Shown: piece by piece, positions 1-10,900 of the stretch
Position numbering within the stretch: the first letter of the stretch is position 1
Layout of the letters: every line of letters starts with the position of its first letter
Assembly (NCBI RefSeq): GCF_000739655.1
Contig: NZ_BATR01000114.1
Location: 62,001 to 126,000 of the forward strand
Length of the DNA stretch: 64,000 nucleotides
Direction of reading: 5' to 3'
From: Verrucomicrobium sp. BvORR106
Lineage (GTDB): Bacteria; Verrucomicrobiota; Verrucomicrobiia; Verrucomicrobiales; Verrucomicrobiaceae
Made by a program: the position numbers and the translations under genes
Notes under the pieces: model-generated
Seen by the model: only the letters and a program-made list of their open reading frames with translations
Told to the model about the DNA's origin: nothing
Database searches by the model: none

Positions 1-175
1 CTCGGCCACTCCGAGGAAGCCGATCCCGGTTTCTAACCCAGTTTTTCCTTGAGGCATCCCGCCTTTCTGTATAAAAACGCGGCTGCTTTGGCCGTTCTCT
101 GGGTTCGCGCGGGCTCCCTCCCGCCAAACTCACCTCACTCACCAGACAGACATCAACCAAATACATAATACACAC

Positions 176-1759
176 ATGAGTAGCAACGCGGGCATAGCGC
201 CCAATGCAAATCGCCTCCTTTGGGCAGGCTTTATGGCCATTCTGGCCGCCGGCGTCGGATTCTCCGTTCGCGGCGGGATCCTGGGCCAGTGGTCCCATCA
301 GTTCGGATTCACCATGACGGAACTGGGTACCATCACAGGGGGCGGACTTACCGGGTTCGGCGTTGTGATTATATTGACAAGTCTTTTTGCCGACAAGATC
401 GGCTATGGAAAGCTGATGATCGCGGCATTCCTGCTGCATTTCGTTTCAGCCGTGCTCACGCTGGCGACACCGGCCTTCTTTGCATCCGGTGGTAAAGAGG
501 CTGCCTACTGGTGTCTCTTCTCCGCCATGTTCATCTTCGCCATCGGCAACGGTGTTTGCGAAGCTGTGGTGAACCCGCTTACCGCGACTTTGTTCCCCTC
601 GAACAAGACCCACTACCTCAACATTCTTCATGCGGGTTGGCCTGCGGGTTTGGTGCTTGGTACCCTTGCGGCGACTCTCATGTCCGCCAAAACCGACGCT
701 GCTGGCAACGTGATTGCTGCAGCAGTGGACTGGAAGATTCAGATGTCCCTGTTCCTCATCCCGGTTGTAATTTACGGGGTGATGCTCATTGGTCAGAAAT
801 TCCCGAAGTCCGAGGTGGAATCCGCCGGCGTGACGATCGGCGAAATGGTCAAGTCCGTCATCACTCCTCTATTCATCGTCCTCATCGTGCTGCATGCCTT
901 GGTGGGCTATGTTGAGCTGGGTACGGATTCCTGGATCGCCAAGATCACTGGCAACATCATGGCCAGCCCCGCCAACGGGCTGAAGCTCATGATGTATACC
1001 TCCCTGTTGATGTTTGCCCTGCGCTTTGTGGCAGGTCCGATCGTTCACCGCATCTCTCCTCTGGGTCTGCTCTTCGTCAGCGGCATCCTGGGCTGCATCG
1101 GCCTCACTCTGCTTGGCAATGCCACGAGCATCGTTATGTGCGTAGTGGCTGCGACAGTTTACGCCTGCGGCAAGACCTTCCTCTGGCCGACCATGCTGGC
1201 AGTTGCTTCCGAGCGTTTCCCCAAAGGTGGCGCTGTGGCCATCGGCCTTATCGGCGGTGTGGGTATGCTCTCTGCAGGTTCGCTGGGTGGTCCTGCCATC
1301 GGTTACAAGCAGGACTACTTCGCAACGAAGCAGCTTGAGGTGAAGGCTCCTGAGACCTATGGCCGCTACTCTGTTGCTGAACCCAAGGGTTTCTTCTTCC
1401 TTCCGAAGATCAAGGGCCTTGACGGCGCCAAGGTGGGTGTTCTTGAAGACAAGGGTAAAGAGCTCGCCAATGTCGGTGCAGCTCTTGCCAAGGATGGCAA
1501 GCAGGACAAGAACCACGAAGCTCTGGCCGCCTGGTGGGAAGCTTCCAAAGCTTCTGCTGATGCTGATGCCCAGCCGGTGAAAGATGCCACGCTTGAAGGC
1601 AGCCGCATGGCCCTTAAAGTGACAGCAGCCGTTCCTGCCATCATGGCGGTGCTCTACCTGCTCCTTATCCTGTACTTCAAGGCCACAGGCGGCTACAAGG
1701 CCCTGCAGGTGACGGGTGAACAGATCGCTGGCGGCGTGCAAGGCCCCGGCGAAGGCTGA
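176..1759 (+). CDS. MFS transporter, sugar-permease-like
   Basis: Predicted inner-membrane major facilitator superfamily transporter of 527 residues. Hydrophobic segments run from about residue 13 to 375, with one more at about 477-503, which fits an MFS fold. The substrate is unknown; the overall look resembles FucP-like sugar/H+ symporters, but this is a weak inference. A hydrophilic stretch of roughly 100 residues (about 378-475, rich in Ala, Lys and Asp) interrupts the protein before the last membrane helix, which makes it longer than the usual 400-450 residues. The ATG at 176 follows an A/C-rich leader with no Shine-Dalgarno. A strong terminator lies just after the stop, so the gene is probably transcribed alone. 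Confidence 0.85.
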   Translation: MSSNAGIAPNANRLLWAGFMAILAAGVGFSVRGGILGQWSHQFGFTMTELGTITGGGLTGFGVVIILTSLFADKIGYGKLMIAAFLLHFVSAVLTLATPAFFASGGKEAAYWCLFSAMFIFAIGNGVCEAVVNPLTATLFPSNKTHYLNILHAGWPAGLVLGTLAATLMSAKTDAAGNVIAAAVDWKIQMSLFLIPVVIYGVMLIGQKFPKSEVESAGVTIGEMVKSVITPLFIVLIVLHALVGYVELGTDSWIAKITGNIMASPANGLKLMMYTSLLMFALRFVAGPIVHRISPLGLLFVSGILGCIGLTLLGNATSIVMCVVAATVYACGKTFLWPTMLAVASERFPKGGAVAIGLIGGVGMLSAGSLGGPAIGYKQDYFATKQLEVKAPETYGRYSVAEPKGFFFLPKIKGLDGAKVGVLEDKGKELANVGAALAKDGKQDKNHEALAAWWEASKASADADAQPVKDATLEGSRMALKVTAAVPAIMAVLYLLLILYFKATGGYKALQVTGEQIAGGVQGPGEG

Positions 1760-1793
1760 GACGGCGATCCTCGCTGAACTCGGATAAACGTTT

Positions 1794-1829
1794 ATGGGAC
1801 GAGGCTTGTGCCTCGTCCCATTTCTTTTG
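1794..1829 (+). terminator. rho-independent terminator after MFS gene
   Basis: A perfect 11-bp inverted repeat (tgggacgaggc / gcctcgtccca) with a ttgt loop is followed by tttctttt. It lies 35 bases after the MFS stop. It also excludes the longest possible start of the next gene, which would fall inside the hairpin. Confidence 0.9.
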
Positions 1830-1877
1830 GAGGCAGGCCCGACGCTCGAACTGCTTGCCCCAGCAGGAATGGCCTGC

Positions 1878-2591
1878 ATGGTATTCGGCATGAGGATTCG
1901 AGAAACGTGGTGTCTGGCAGTTGCGGCAGCCGCGCTGATTGCAGCCCCGGCTGGTTTCGCGGCCACTCCCGAAGAAGCCCGAGCTTCCTTGGAGAAGTGG
2001 CTGGTTTCGGCCTCCAAGGTGAGCTCAGTCCAAGCCAAGTTTGACCAGCTTCGTCAGCTCAAGAGTGTGCGCAAGCCACTCAAGCGGGAGGGCCAGCTCT
2101 GGATGGAAAAGCCCGGCGGGTTTCGCTGGCAAATCGGGCAGGCTCCAGATCTGTTGGTGCAAAAGGGCCCGGATGGCTCGCTGTGGGTGCTGGATGGCAA
2201 GGACAAGAAGGCCCGGGTGTGGAGCAAGGAGGCGCTCGATGCCCAGGAGAAGGATGGCAAAGGGCAGGGGTTCGCCATGATCCAGTCCATGCAGGCGATC
2301 TCCTTGAAGGAGTTCGAGGAGCAATTCAAGATTCGCGGAGGGGAGCCGGATGCAGGCAATGCAGACGTCTGGGCCTTTGAGCTGGGCTTGAAGGACAACA
2401 AGGCGGCCCTGTTCGTGATCAAGGTCACGCTCAAGGGGAACATCAAGGAAGGCTCCCTGCATGCGCTCACCATCCACATGAGGGATGGTTCGAGCATGAC
2501 CACCGCCATCACGGAGTACCGATTGAATGGAGCGATTCCGGACAGTGTTTTCAAGGTGGACACGGCCGGGTACGAGGTGGAGAAGGAGTGA
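1878..2591 (+). CDS. LolA-like outer-membrane lipoprotein carrier protein
   Basis: Exported protein of about 237 residues resembling LolA, the periplasmic chaperone that carries lipoproteins from the Lol ABC transporter to the outer membrane. After a signal peptide (hydrophobic core LAVAAAALIAAPAGFA) come features typical of the family: an early KVSSVQAKFDQLRQLKS stretch, a GQLWMEKPGGFRW segment (compare the G.l.l.rPg.frW of LolA) and alternating beta strands to the end. The frame is open from 1794, but that start lies in a terminator hairpin. ATG 1878 has AGGA nine bases upstream and is preferred; ATG 1890 is also possible and gives a cleaner signal peptide. The next gene is a FabZ-like dehydratase. 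LolA-like and FabZ-like genes are often neighbours in aryl-polyene-type clusters, but no other member of such a cluster is present here. Confidence 0.8.
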   Translation: MVFGMRIRETWCLAVAAAALIAAPAGFAATPEEARASLEKWLVSASKVSSVQAKFDQLRQLKSVRKPLKREGQLWMEKPGGFRWQIGQAPDLLVQKGPDGSLWVLDGKDKKARVWSKEALDAQEKDGKGQGFAMIQSMQAISLKEFEEQFKIRGGEPDAGNADVWAFELGLKDNKAALFVIKVTLKGNIKEGSLHALTIHMRDGSSMTTAITEYRLNGAIPDSVFKVDTAGYEVEKE

Positions 2592-2730
2592 GGAGTGCAA
2601 GCCTCAAGCTTCAAAAATCAAACCTCAAGAGCTCAGCCTCCCCGTGATCATGTAGGCCATGGCCTCTGACGAAAAGCGCAGGGCTGTACTTTGCCATTGA
2701 TCCCTTCCCATTCAGCATCATTGCTGGATC

Positions 2731-3165
2731 ATGGATTTTGATGCAGCACTGCGAGCCTTGCCTCATGGGCCGGAATTCCGATTTGTGGACGCTCTCGTCT
2801 CACTGGAGCCCGGGAAAGCCGCGGCCGGGAGCTATCTGCTCCGGGGGGATGAGAACTTCCTCATCGGGCACTTTCCTGGCCAGCCGCTGATGCCAGCGGT
2901 GTTGATGGTGGAGGCGATCGCTCAGGTCGCGGGGGTGGCGGCCCAGTCGGATCCCGTGATCCCACCGCTGGCCGATCTCCGATTGACGGCGATCCGCTCC
3001 GTGAAGGTGTTTGGCGCGGCCTTCCCTGGCGATCAACTGCTCGTGGAGGCAGAGGTGCAGGGGCGCATGGGAAACCTGCTTTTGGCGACCGGGCGGGTAA
3101 AGCTGGGGGACAAGGTCTTGGCAGAAGGGCAGGTCACTCTGAGCGGCGAACCAGCCCCGGCTTGA
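2731..3165 (+). CDS. FabZ-like 3-hydroxyacyl-ACP dehydratase
   Basis: Hot-dog-fold protein of 144 residues, the usual FabZ length. The active-site motif HFPGQPLMPAVLMVEAIAQ (about residues 47-65) supplies the catalytic His and Glu of FabZ, which dehydrates beta-hydroxyacyl-ACP to trans-2-enoyl-ACP in the cytoplasm. The motif has PAV where housekeeping FabZ usually has PGV. The start ATG has no Shine-Dalgarno. It follows the LolA-like gene by 139 bases and precedes the FmdB-like gene by 29 bases, so co-transcription is plausible. Without lpxD or fabF-type neighbours it may be a paralogue for a special acyl chain and not the housekeeping enzyme. Confidence 0.85.
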   Translation: MDFDAALRALPHGPEFRFVDALVSLEPGKAAAGSYLLRGDENFLIGHFPGQPLMPAVLMVEAIAQVAGVAAQSDPVIPPLADLRLTAIRSVKVFGAAFPGDQLLVEAEVQGRMGNLLLATGRVKLGDKVLAEGQVTLSGEPAPA

Positions 3166-3194
3166 ATTCAGAGAGGTGCGTGGTATCTCACCCT

Positions 3195-3422
3195 ATGGCG
3201 ACATACACCTACGAAACCATCCCGCAGACCGAAGGCGAGACCCCTAAGCGCTTTGAGATCAAGCAGAGCATGCGTGACGCCGCCCTGACGCTCCATCCTG
3301 AGACAGGGGAACCTGTTCGTCGAGTTATCACGGGCGGTGCTGGACTGATGGGCGTGGGCCAGACGGCGACCGTTTCTTCCGGCGGCGGTGGCCATTGCGG
3401 TACCGGTTGCGGCTGCCATTGA
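3195..3422 (+). CDS. FmdB-like small protein lacking zinc-ribbon cysteines
   Basis: Small protein of 75 residues. Its layout follows the FmdB family: MATYTYE start, a middle FEIKQSMRDAAL, then HPETGEPVRRVITGGAG and a Gly/Cys/His tail ending CGTGCGCH. In normal FmdB proteins the start and middle carry two CxxC pairs that bind zinc (CEACG and CPECG types). Here those positions read as an acidic/Thr stretch and HPETG, so the ribbon probably cannot bind zinc in the usual way. The only cysteines are the three at the C-terminus. The frame opens at a TTG at 3162 that overlaps the previous stop; ATG 3195 is preferred because it aligns with the family start. Function is unknown. Confidence 0.65.
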   Translation: MATYTYETIPQTEGETPKRFEIKQSMRDAALTLHPETGEPVRRVITGGAGLMGVGQTATVSSGGGGHCGTGCGCH

Positions 3423-3503
3423 AAATCAGTTCATTAGAAGTGCAAAAAAGACTTGCGGGAATGCGGAATCTACGCAAACTGCGCGTCCTCAAATGAATTC
3501 CAA

Positions 3504-3593
3504 GGACAGGTGCCAGAGTGGTCGAACGGGCACGATTGGAAATCGTGTGTACTAGTGATAGTACCGAGGGTTCGAATCCCTCCCTGTCCGCCA
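3504..3593 (+). tRNA. tRNA-Ser (anticodon GGA)
   Basis: Full class II tRNA with encoded CCA. The acceptor stem ggacagg pairs with cctgtcc, discriminator G at 3590, CCA at 3591-3593. The anticodon arm cacga-ttggaaa-tcgtg shows anticodon GGA, reading UCC and UCU serine codons. A long variable arm (gtactagtgatagtac region) and a T arm with gttcgaatc follow. No duplicated 3' end was seen nearby, so there is no sign of an integrated element using this tRNA. Confidence 0.95.
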
Positions 3594-3765
3594 TTCATCG
3601 CCAAGAGTTCTCTATGGTGATGAAAAGCAATCCAACAAGATTGCCCCAACCACGTAACGGTGAACAACCCCTTGCTTTGGCGAAGGGGCTGGTCTGTTAA
3701 AAGAGGTCCAAATTTCGGGCCACGTTCCGTTGAATACTTTTCCGCAGAGGGGCTCGTCTTGTGAC

Positions 3766-4341
3766 CTAGCTCAATATGCCTGGCATGGTCATCTGTGGTG
3801 GCGAAGAACGGACCAGGTGACCATAGGCATCGCACAGGAGGTCAGCCCCGTTGTTTTCGGTGACGGCTTGTTTATTGCAGCGGAAACGAGCCAGCTTGAT
3901 CAGCAACTGGTTTGCAGTTTTTTCCTCTGAGAGAAGTTCTTGCAGGAGGCCAGTCGCTTCCTCGTTCCTCAGATGTGAGGACCATTCGTGCAAGCAACCG
4001 TACGAGGCGATTTCGAGGTGTTCTATCTTCTGAGCGGCCCCCACGAGGGCAGCGTTGATGGCGGGTGAGTTGCCGAACGCATGGATCATGCGATGACACT
4101 CTTGAATGAGTTTGGCTGTCACTTCGCACTTGGTGGCGATGACTGGCTGGCGGAAGGCCTGGAAGACGTGAGTCAGTTTCTCGACCTGACGCACCGTTTC
4201 ATGATGGTGAGCCAACATCAGGCTCTGCAGCGTAGAGGCAGTTGCCTCCTCGAGGACGAAGGGCATTGCGCGTACCTGCTGCATTTCCGAACTGAGCCTG
4301 CTACTGAGTTGGTGGAGGAACAGATCTTTGAGGGATTTCAT
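3766..4341 (-). CDS. YciE/YciF-type (DUF892) ferritin-like protein
   Basis: All-helical cytoplasmic protein of 191 residues matching the DUF892 family, which has a ferritin-like four-helix fold and is linked in other bacteria to stress responses; no enzymatic activity is firmly assigned. Family features: an N-terminal LKDLFLHQL helix, [16 protein letters not shown], then [29 protein letters not shown] and a final helix with [13 protein letters not shown]. Glu and His residues in these helices are candidate metal ligands. The gene points toward the tRNA. No Shine-Dalgarno precedes the ATG. A possible small gene lies upstream on the same strand. Confidence 0.85.
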   Translation of the reverse strand: MKSLKDLFLHQLSSRLSSEMQQVRAMPFVLEEATASTLQSLMLAHHHETVRQVEKLTHVFQAFRQPVIATKCEVTAKLIQECHRMIHAFGNSPAINAALVGAAQKIEHLEIASYGCLHEWSSHLRNEEATGLLQELLSEEKTANQLLIKLARFRCNKQAVTENNGADLLCDAYGHLVRSSPPQMTMPGILS

Positions 4342-4464
4342 GGTGTGTTGACGACCGGCGGTACGCCATTGCTGTTGTCGGATGAATGGGGAGACTCTGA
4401 GGGCGCGAGAAAGCGCAAAGAGCCCTGCGTTCGTCGTGATGCATTTTTTGGACTAGCGAAGCGT

Positions 4465-4737
4465 CTAGCCAGCATCCGTTTGCTCAGAGGTGGAATCGTC
4501 TGCTGTGCGAATCGGAGGTGGGACGAAGATGGAAGAACCAGTCAGATCATTGAGTGTCTGGCTGCTGGGTGATTGCTGTTGGCTTGGGATGGGCTCTTTG
4601 TTTTGGGTGTCTTTGTCCAGTGGTTCTATAGGTGGCAATGCTGGTGACGTGATTCCCATTCCGGGACGATATTCAGTGACGTTGTATTTGTGGTGAGAAC
4701 TCATATGAGGGGTAGTTGGCGGTGATCTTTGCTGCAT
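4465..4737 (-). CDS. possible small Pro/Ser-rich protein
   Basis: An open frame of 90 codons, upstream of and co-directional with the DUF892 gene. The product would be hydrophilic and disordered, rich in Pro, Ser, Thr and Gln, with no signal peptide or known motif. An internal ATG at 4704 gives a 79-residue version starting MSSHHKYN. Small disordered proteins beside stress-type ferritin-like genes are common, but coding status is unproven. Confidence 0.35.
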   Translation of the reverse strand: MQQRSPPTTPHMSSHHKYNVTEYRPGMGITSPALPPIEPLDKDTQNKEPIPSQQQSPSSQTLNDLTGSSIFVPPPIRTADDSTSEQTDAG

Positions 4738-4934
4738 ACTCTCGAAGCATTGGCTGAAATTGTATATGGGGTGAACGCCCCATCATTTCTGCGAGGGGTT
4801 AGGGACAAGACATGGCTCGAGAATCGCCCGCATTTGCGTGCAGGGGACTTTGGAATAGGGGTTTTCTAGTGGACGAAATTATTGTGGGTACTTAGTATTC
4901 ACCAGTCGGAATATTCCCATTCCGACAAATTCCT

Positions 4935-7900
4935 ATGAAGGTTTTCGTTGTTCTCGCTTCGTTTCTTACTGTTGCTCAACTACTTGTGCTGCCGCTGCAC
5001 TCGCAGTCGGTGTTGTACTGGGATCTCAATGGTAACGTGGCTGGGTCGGGTGGAGGGAGTGGTCCCTCAGGAGTGTGGAACTCAACTGCGGCCAACTGGA
5101 ACCCTCAGGCTGACGGCACGGGTGTTCCTTCCACGTGGACAGCCGGGCAGATTGCGGCCTTTGCGGCGGGTAACAATGCCAAAGGCGCGTACCAAGTGAT
5201 TCTTGCGGGTACTCAGATCGCGGCCGGGGTGACGTTGGAGGAGGGCACGCTGACGCTCGCGGGCGGGTCCCTTTCCTCTGGTGCCTCATCTCTCGCCGTG
5301 CAGGTGGCGACGGGCACCCGACTCAATCTCAATTCGGTGCTGGCCGGGACGGTGACCGCGGGCTCGAACGGCATGGCGATCAGCGGTGGCGGTACCGTCA
5401 GACTCATGGCGGCCACGAACACCTTCACCGGGGACATCTCCGTCAACGCTTCGCGATTGGAGGTCCTCACCGGCACCACCGATTTGCTGTCCTTGGGAGC
5501 AGGCACCAAGGCCATCACGCTCACCAACGGTGCCGTCGTCGCTCCGGTGAACTCCGCGAACCCAGCCTCCACCAGTGGCAAGTCGTTCGTTATCGGCACG
5601 GGCGGTGGCACCTTCAACGTGGTCAACGGAGTGAGCCTGACGCTGGATGACGCGGGGCAGTTCAGTGGGACTGGCAACTTGACCATCACGGGTTCCGGCA
5701 CGGGTACCGTGATCTTGGGAAACACAAGTGTGGCCCATACCTTCACGGGCAGTGTGAATGTCCAGTCCGGAACACTTCGGGTTCAGAACGCGGGGGCGGT
5801 CGGTGCGGTGGCAGGTGGCAAGACGATTACCGTGGCTGATGGAGCTTCTCTTGACATCCGGGCGGCGCTGAATGCCATTCCCATCACAGTGCAGGGGAGC
5901 GGGGTGAACAACACGGGGGCACTGACCAACTCCACGACCACGGCGGGAAGCAGTGCTTCGGCCATCACGCTGGCTGGTCATGCCAGCATGGGGGTGACCA
6001 ATACGGCCGCGTTGACCATCTCTGGGGTTATTTCCGGAAGCGGCATGAATCTGACCAAGGTGGGTGCGGGAGCGGGTACGCTGGTGCTGAGCGGGCTGAA
6101 TACCTACACAGGCAACACGATCGTGAATGGCGGCACGCTGGTGGCTAGTGCTGCGACGAATGCAGCCCCCATCAACAGTGCCTCCGGCCTGGTGCTGAGC
6201 GGGACGGGTACGTTCCAATATTTGGGACGATCCGGTGCCTCGGTCACCATGGTATTGAATGGCCTGGAGCTGGCGGGAGGGGCGGGCACGGTTGATGTCA
6301 ACAACGCCGGCACCATCACCACCCTGGATCTGCGGGGCACCGGCGGCACCTTGGGGATCACACGAACGACGAGGGGTGGTACGGTGGACTTCAAAGCGAC
6401 CACGGGCACCTTGGGGACCACCGCAGTGATTCTGACCAATCAGGCCAATGATGCCTCTGGAATCCTCGGGGCCTGGGCCACCGTGAACGGTGGGGCCAGC
6501 TTTGCCATGAATGACGGCACTGGCAAGGTGGTGGCCTACGGCACCTTCACCGACATTGCGGCCCTGGGGGCATCCATCGCCAACGGTGTGAACACCAATG
6601 TCAGGATCAATTCGGCGGGATCGGGGGCCAACATGGCCCTGGCCGCAGGCACCACCAGCATCAACACCCTGACGCAAAACAGCACTACCGCAGTCATCGT
6701 TGATACGGCGGGCAAGATTTTGCGATTTGGCGCAGCCGGTGGGTTGCTCATCACTCCTACGGCATCCACCACAGGCTCGTTGACCATTGGCACGGCGGCC
6801 AACTCTGGCACCGTCACCGCCGGAGGATCAGACAACACGGCAGGGGAATTGATTCTCTCCGCCTACTCCGGAGCAGCCCTGACCGTGAACTCCGTGATCG
6901 CCGACAACGGGACAGGAGTTGTCTCTGTGAACCGATCCGGGACTGGTGCAGGCTTGGTCACGCTGGCGGGCACGAACACTTACACGGGCTCTACCACCCT
7001 GGCGGCGGGCATCACCAATGTGACCGTACTGGCGAATGTGAACATCGCCAGCAGCATCGGTCAAGGATCATCCGCAGGCTCGGCAGCAGATCTGGTGCTG
7101 AACGGCGGTACGCTGCAGTTCACCGGGGCGGCCGCAGCCAGCACGGATCGACTCTTCAGTATTGGGCTGGGCGGCGGAGCAATAGATTCCTCCAGTGCTA
7201 CTGCAGCCGCGGTGGTGAACTTTAGCGGGACCGGTGCCATCGGTTTTAATGGCCAGAGCGGTGCCCGCAGTTTCACGCTCACGGGCACGAATACGGGGGC
7301 CAACATTCTGGCTGGGGTCCTGGGTGACAACGGCGGATCAACCACTCTGACCAAGAGCGGAGCGGGCCTGTGGGTGCTGACGGGTGAGAACACCTACAGC
7401 GGGATGACCACCATCACCGCCGGTACGCTTCGTGTGGGCAATGGGGGGACAACGGGCTCCTTGGGGACGGGTGCTGTTAACTTGACGGGCACGCTGATCT
7501 TCAATCGCAGTGACAACTACACGGTGAACAATGCTATTTTCGGCACCAGTGGATCTGTGATCACCCAGGCGTCTGCCAATGTCCTGACTCTGGCTGGCGC
7601 GGGGATCAACACCGGTGGCCTTCGCTTTACCGTGGATGGTGGGACGATCGACATCACCGGGAACGATGTGATCCTCACTGGGAGCTCAGCCCTGGTCACC
7701 ACCAACAGCGGTACCATCAATGGTACGGGAGGAGGACGCATCCTCCTGGGTGCGGCCAATGGCGACTATGGTGCAGCGAGCGGCAAGACACTGGTGATCA
7801 ACACGGTGATCGCGGATGGCACAGCTACGACGATTGATTTTCATGGGGGCACGAACAGCACGGGGGTCACGTTCCTCACGGCCGACAACATCTTCACAGG

Positions 7901-10900
7901 GACGGCCAACATCCAGGGGCAGGCGGTCTCTGTGACCAAGATCGGCAATGCGGGGACGGCGGGCAACCTCGGGGTGAACTCGGTCATCAATATCGGTACC
8001 GGTGCAACCACGACTTCTCGATTGATCTACACAGGCGCGGGCGAAACGACGGACAGGACGATCAACTTGTCTGCGTCCACAGGGGTTGCCATCATCGACC
8101 AGTCAGGCACTGGTCTGCTGGAGTTCACGAGTGCGGTCACGGCGGCGGCCGGTGTCAAGTCGCTGACCTTGCAAGGTTCGACCGCTGGGGTGGGGCGCAT
8201 GAGTGGGAACATTGCCAACGGAACGGATCCTGTGGGCATCATCAAGTCAGGAACGGGAACCTGGACGCTTGCGGGAAACAATGCCTACTCCGGCGCCACC
8301 GCTGTGAACGGGGGGCTGCTTTACGCTGGCTCAACCAGCGCCTTTGGCAACGGGTCCGCCATGACTGTGGCTGCGGCTGGTACGGTCAGGCTGGACGGCT
8401 TCAGCAATTCTTTGGGTTCACTTGCCGGAGCGGGCTTGATGGAGAACGCGAATGGCTCTGCGGTGACTCTTACCCTGGGCACTGACGGAACCTCCACGAT
8501 ATTTAGCGGCACTCTGCGGGATGGCACTGGCGGTGGAGCCTTGTCGCTGGTCAAGACTGGTGCGGGAGCGCAAACCCTGGGAGGTGCAGAGATTTCCTAT
8601 ACCGGAAGCACGGTGATCGGCGCTGGCACAGTGCATCTCACGGGATCGCAGGGTGCGGTGCTTGCCACTAGCAGCATCACGGTGGCAGGAGGAGGGACTT
8701 TGAATCTGAACAATCAGACGGCTCAGCTTTATTCCTTTTCATCGGGAACGCTGAGTTTTGGCACCGGGACGGGTACGGCGACGCTGGGGTTGGAACTGGG
8801 CGCGAACACGGCTGCTTCTGACCGCTATGTTAGCAGCGGGTCGATCGTCACCGCCAACAACATCGCCTTCAACATCTTTGCTCTCAGCGGTTTTGGGCAG
8901 TCCTTGAGCTATGACCTGCTCACTGCTGGGAGTGGACTGAGCGGAGCGACCTACTCTTTGTCATCCGTGGCAGGTGGTTACACCTACAACCTCGTCACCA
9001 GTGACACCAAGGTAACGTTGCAGCTCGCTGCCATGGCGGCGGGAGATCTCTATTGGCGGGGAGCCCTGAACAATAGCTGGTCCGCCTACAATGCCGGGGT
9101 CACCAACTGGACCACCGACGCAGCGGGCACGCTCAATGCCGGAGGTAATCCTGGCGCTTCAAACTCGGTGATCTTCAGTGCCAGCCCAGTCGCCGGACCT
9201 GCCGTCACTACCACCTTGGATGGCAACTACGTCATTCGTGATCTCACCTTCACCGCAGTGCCCAATGGCGTCACTTCTGTCGCCATTGCTCCTGGAATCA
9301 ACTCCACCAACTCGCTGACGCTGGCTCCTATCACTGATACGACTGGGATTCTCGTACAGGACAATGCTGGCAGTGTGACCATCTCAGCACCCCTCGTTCT
9401 CGGGGCCGCTCAGACCTGGAACGTAGTGGGTACGGGCGCGAACGGTTCCTCGTTGACCGTGTCTGGAGGAATCTCTGGTTCGGGGAATCTCACGAAGTCG
9501 GGGACTGGCACCTTGTCCATCAACGGCGTTTCCACGAACTCGGGAACGACCACGATCTCCGGAGGAACGGTGGTGGGTGGGGTAGCATCGGCCTTCAGTG
9601 GTAGTTCGGCGTATACAGTGAACAGTCCTGCCATCGTGCGGCTCAATGGTTTTGCCAATGCCATGGGATCGCTGGCGGGATCCGGCATTGTCGAAAACAA
9701 CCATGCCAGCACGGCCGCGACCCTCACGGTAGGAGCGAACAATCTCAGCACGCTGTTCAGTGGGATCCTGCGGAACAACAGCGGAGCGGGTACCGGCACG
9801 CTCTCCCTGGTGAAGACGGGCACAGGCACCATGACCCTGACTGGGGCCAATACTTTCACGGGCACCGCGACGGTCAGTGCAGGGACACTGACGGTGGGGA
9901 ATGGCACGAGTGGGAGCATCACCACGACCTCAAACGTCATTGTGGGGAATACGGCCGGCAATGCCGTGCTGAACGTGACAACAGGCGGTTCGATCTCCAG
10001 CGCGCTTCTAGTGGTGGGCAACGCCAATGGGGCGTCAGGAGCGGTCAATATCAGTGGCGGTTCTTACACTGCGACGACGGCTGAGACCCAGGACACGATC
10101 CCGGCTTTCGGCGCGGCCAATGGAGGCTACGGCAGTCTTGTCATGTCGGGTGGCACGTTGAACCTAGCCAGGTTCCAGTTCGGCGGGGTTCAGGGAGCCA
10201 ATACCACTGGTGGCATTGGGGTGGGCCTGATCACGGGCGGTACAGTGAACAACACTGGATTCCTGCTGCTGGCCCGTCATGGCGCGTCCATCGGGGTGCT
10301 CACGGTGGCCGGGGGTACGCTCAATCACAATGCTGCCGGGCAGAACATTGCCCTGGGCTGGCAGGGTACGGGGCGCGCTGAGCTGAATCTCACGGGCGGC
10401 ATGCTGGACAACACGGGACGCAGTGTGCAGTTTGGCGGGGGCACCTGGACGGGCACCGCCATCGTCAATCTCAACGCTGGCACTCTCGTGACCAACTCAT
10501 TCACCCGCACTTCGGGGACGAGCTACATCAACTTTAGCGGCGGCACTCTGCGTGCGGGAGCGGCGAGCACCACCTTTATTCCCACTACGGTAAACCGGGT
10601 TACGGTGAACGGGGCCTTTGGGGCCTTTGCAGGTGGGGCTGTGATTGATACCAACACCTTCGATCTCACCATTGGTGCGAACATGCTTGCAGCCACGGGC
10701 GACGGTGTGTCCACCATCCAGGTGATTGACGGCGGTTCAGGCTACATCGGGGCTCCAGCGGTCACCATCAGTGGCCTTGGCGTCGGTGCGACCGCGATTG
10801 CCAACATGGTGGATGACGGCACGGGCATTGGCACCCTGAAGGTGGCTAGCATCACCATCACCAATCCCGGTGTGGACTACACAGGAACTCCTACAGTGAC

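Noticed and set aside
1794-1877. Longer start of the LolA-like gene at 1794
   Set aside because: That ATG lies in the stem of a strong terminator and would put 30 non-signal residues before the signal peptide.
3504-3593. tRNA-Ser as an attachment site of an integrated element
   Set aside because: No second copy of the tRNA 3' end, no integrase and no phage-type gene nearby.
3647-3690. cccctt/aagggg inverted repeat after the tRNA as terminator
   Set aside because: The stem is only six pairs and no T-run follows on the plus strand.
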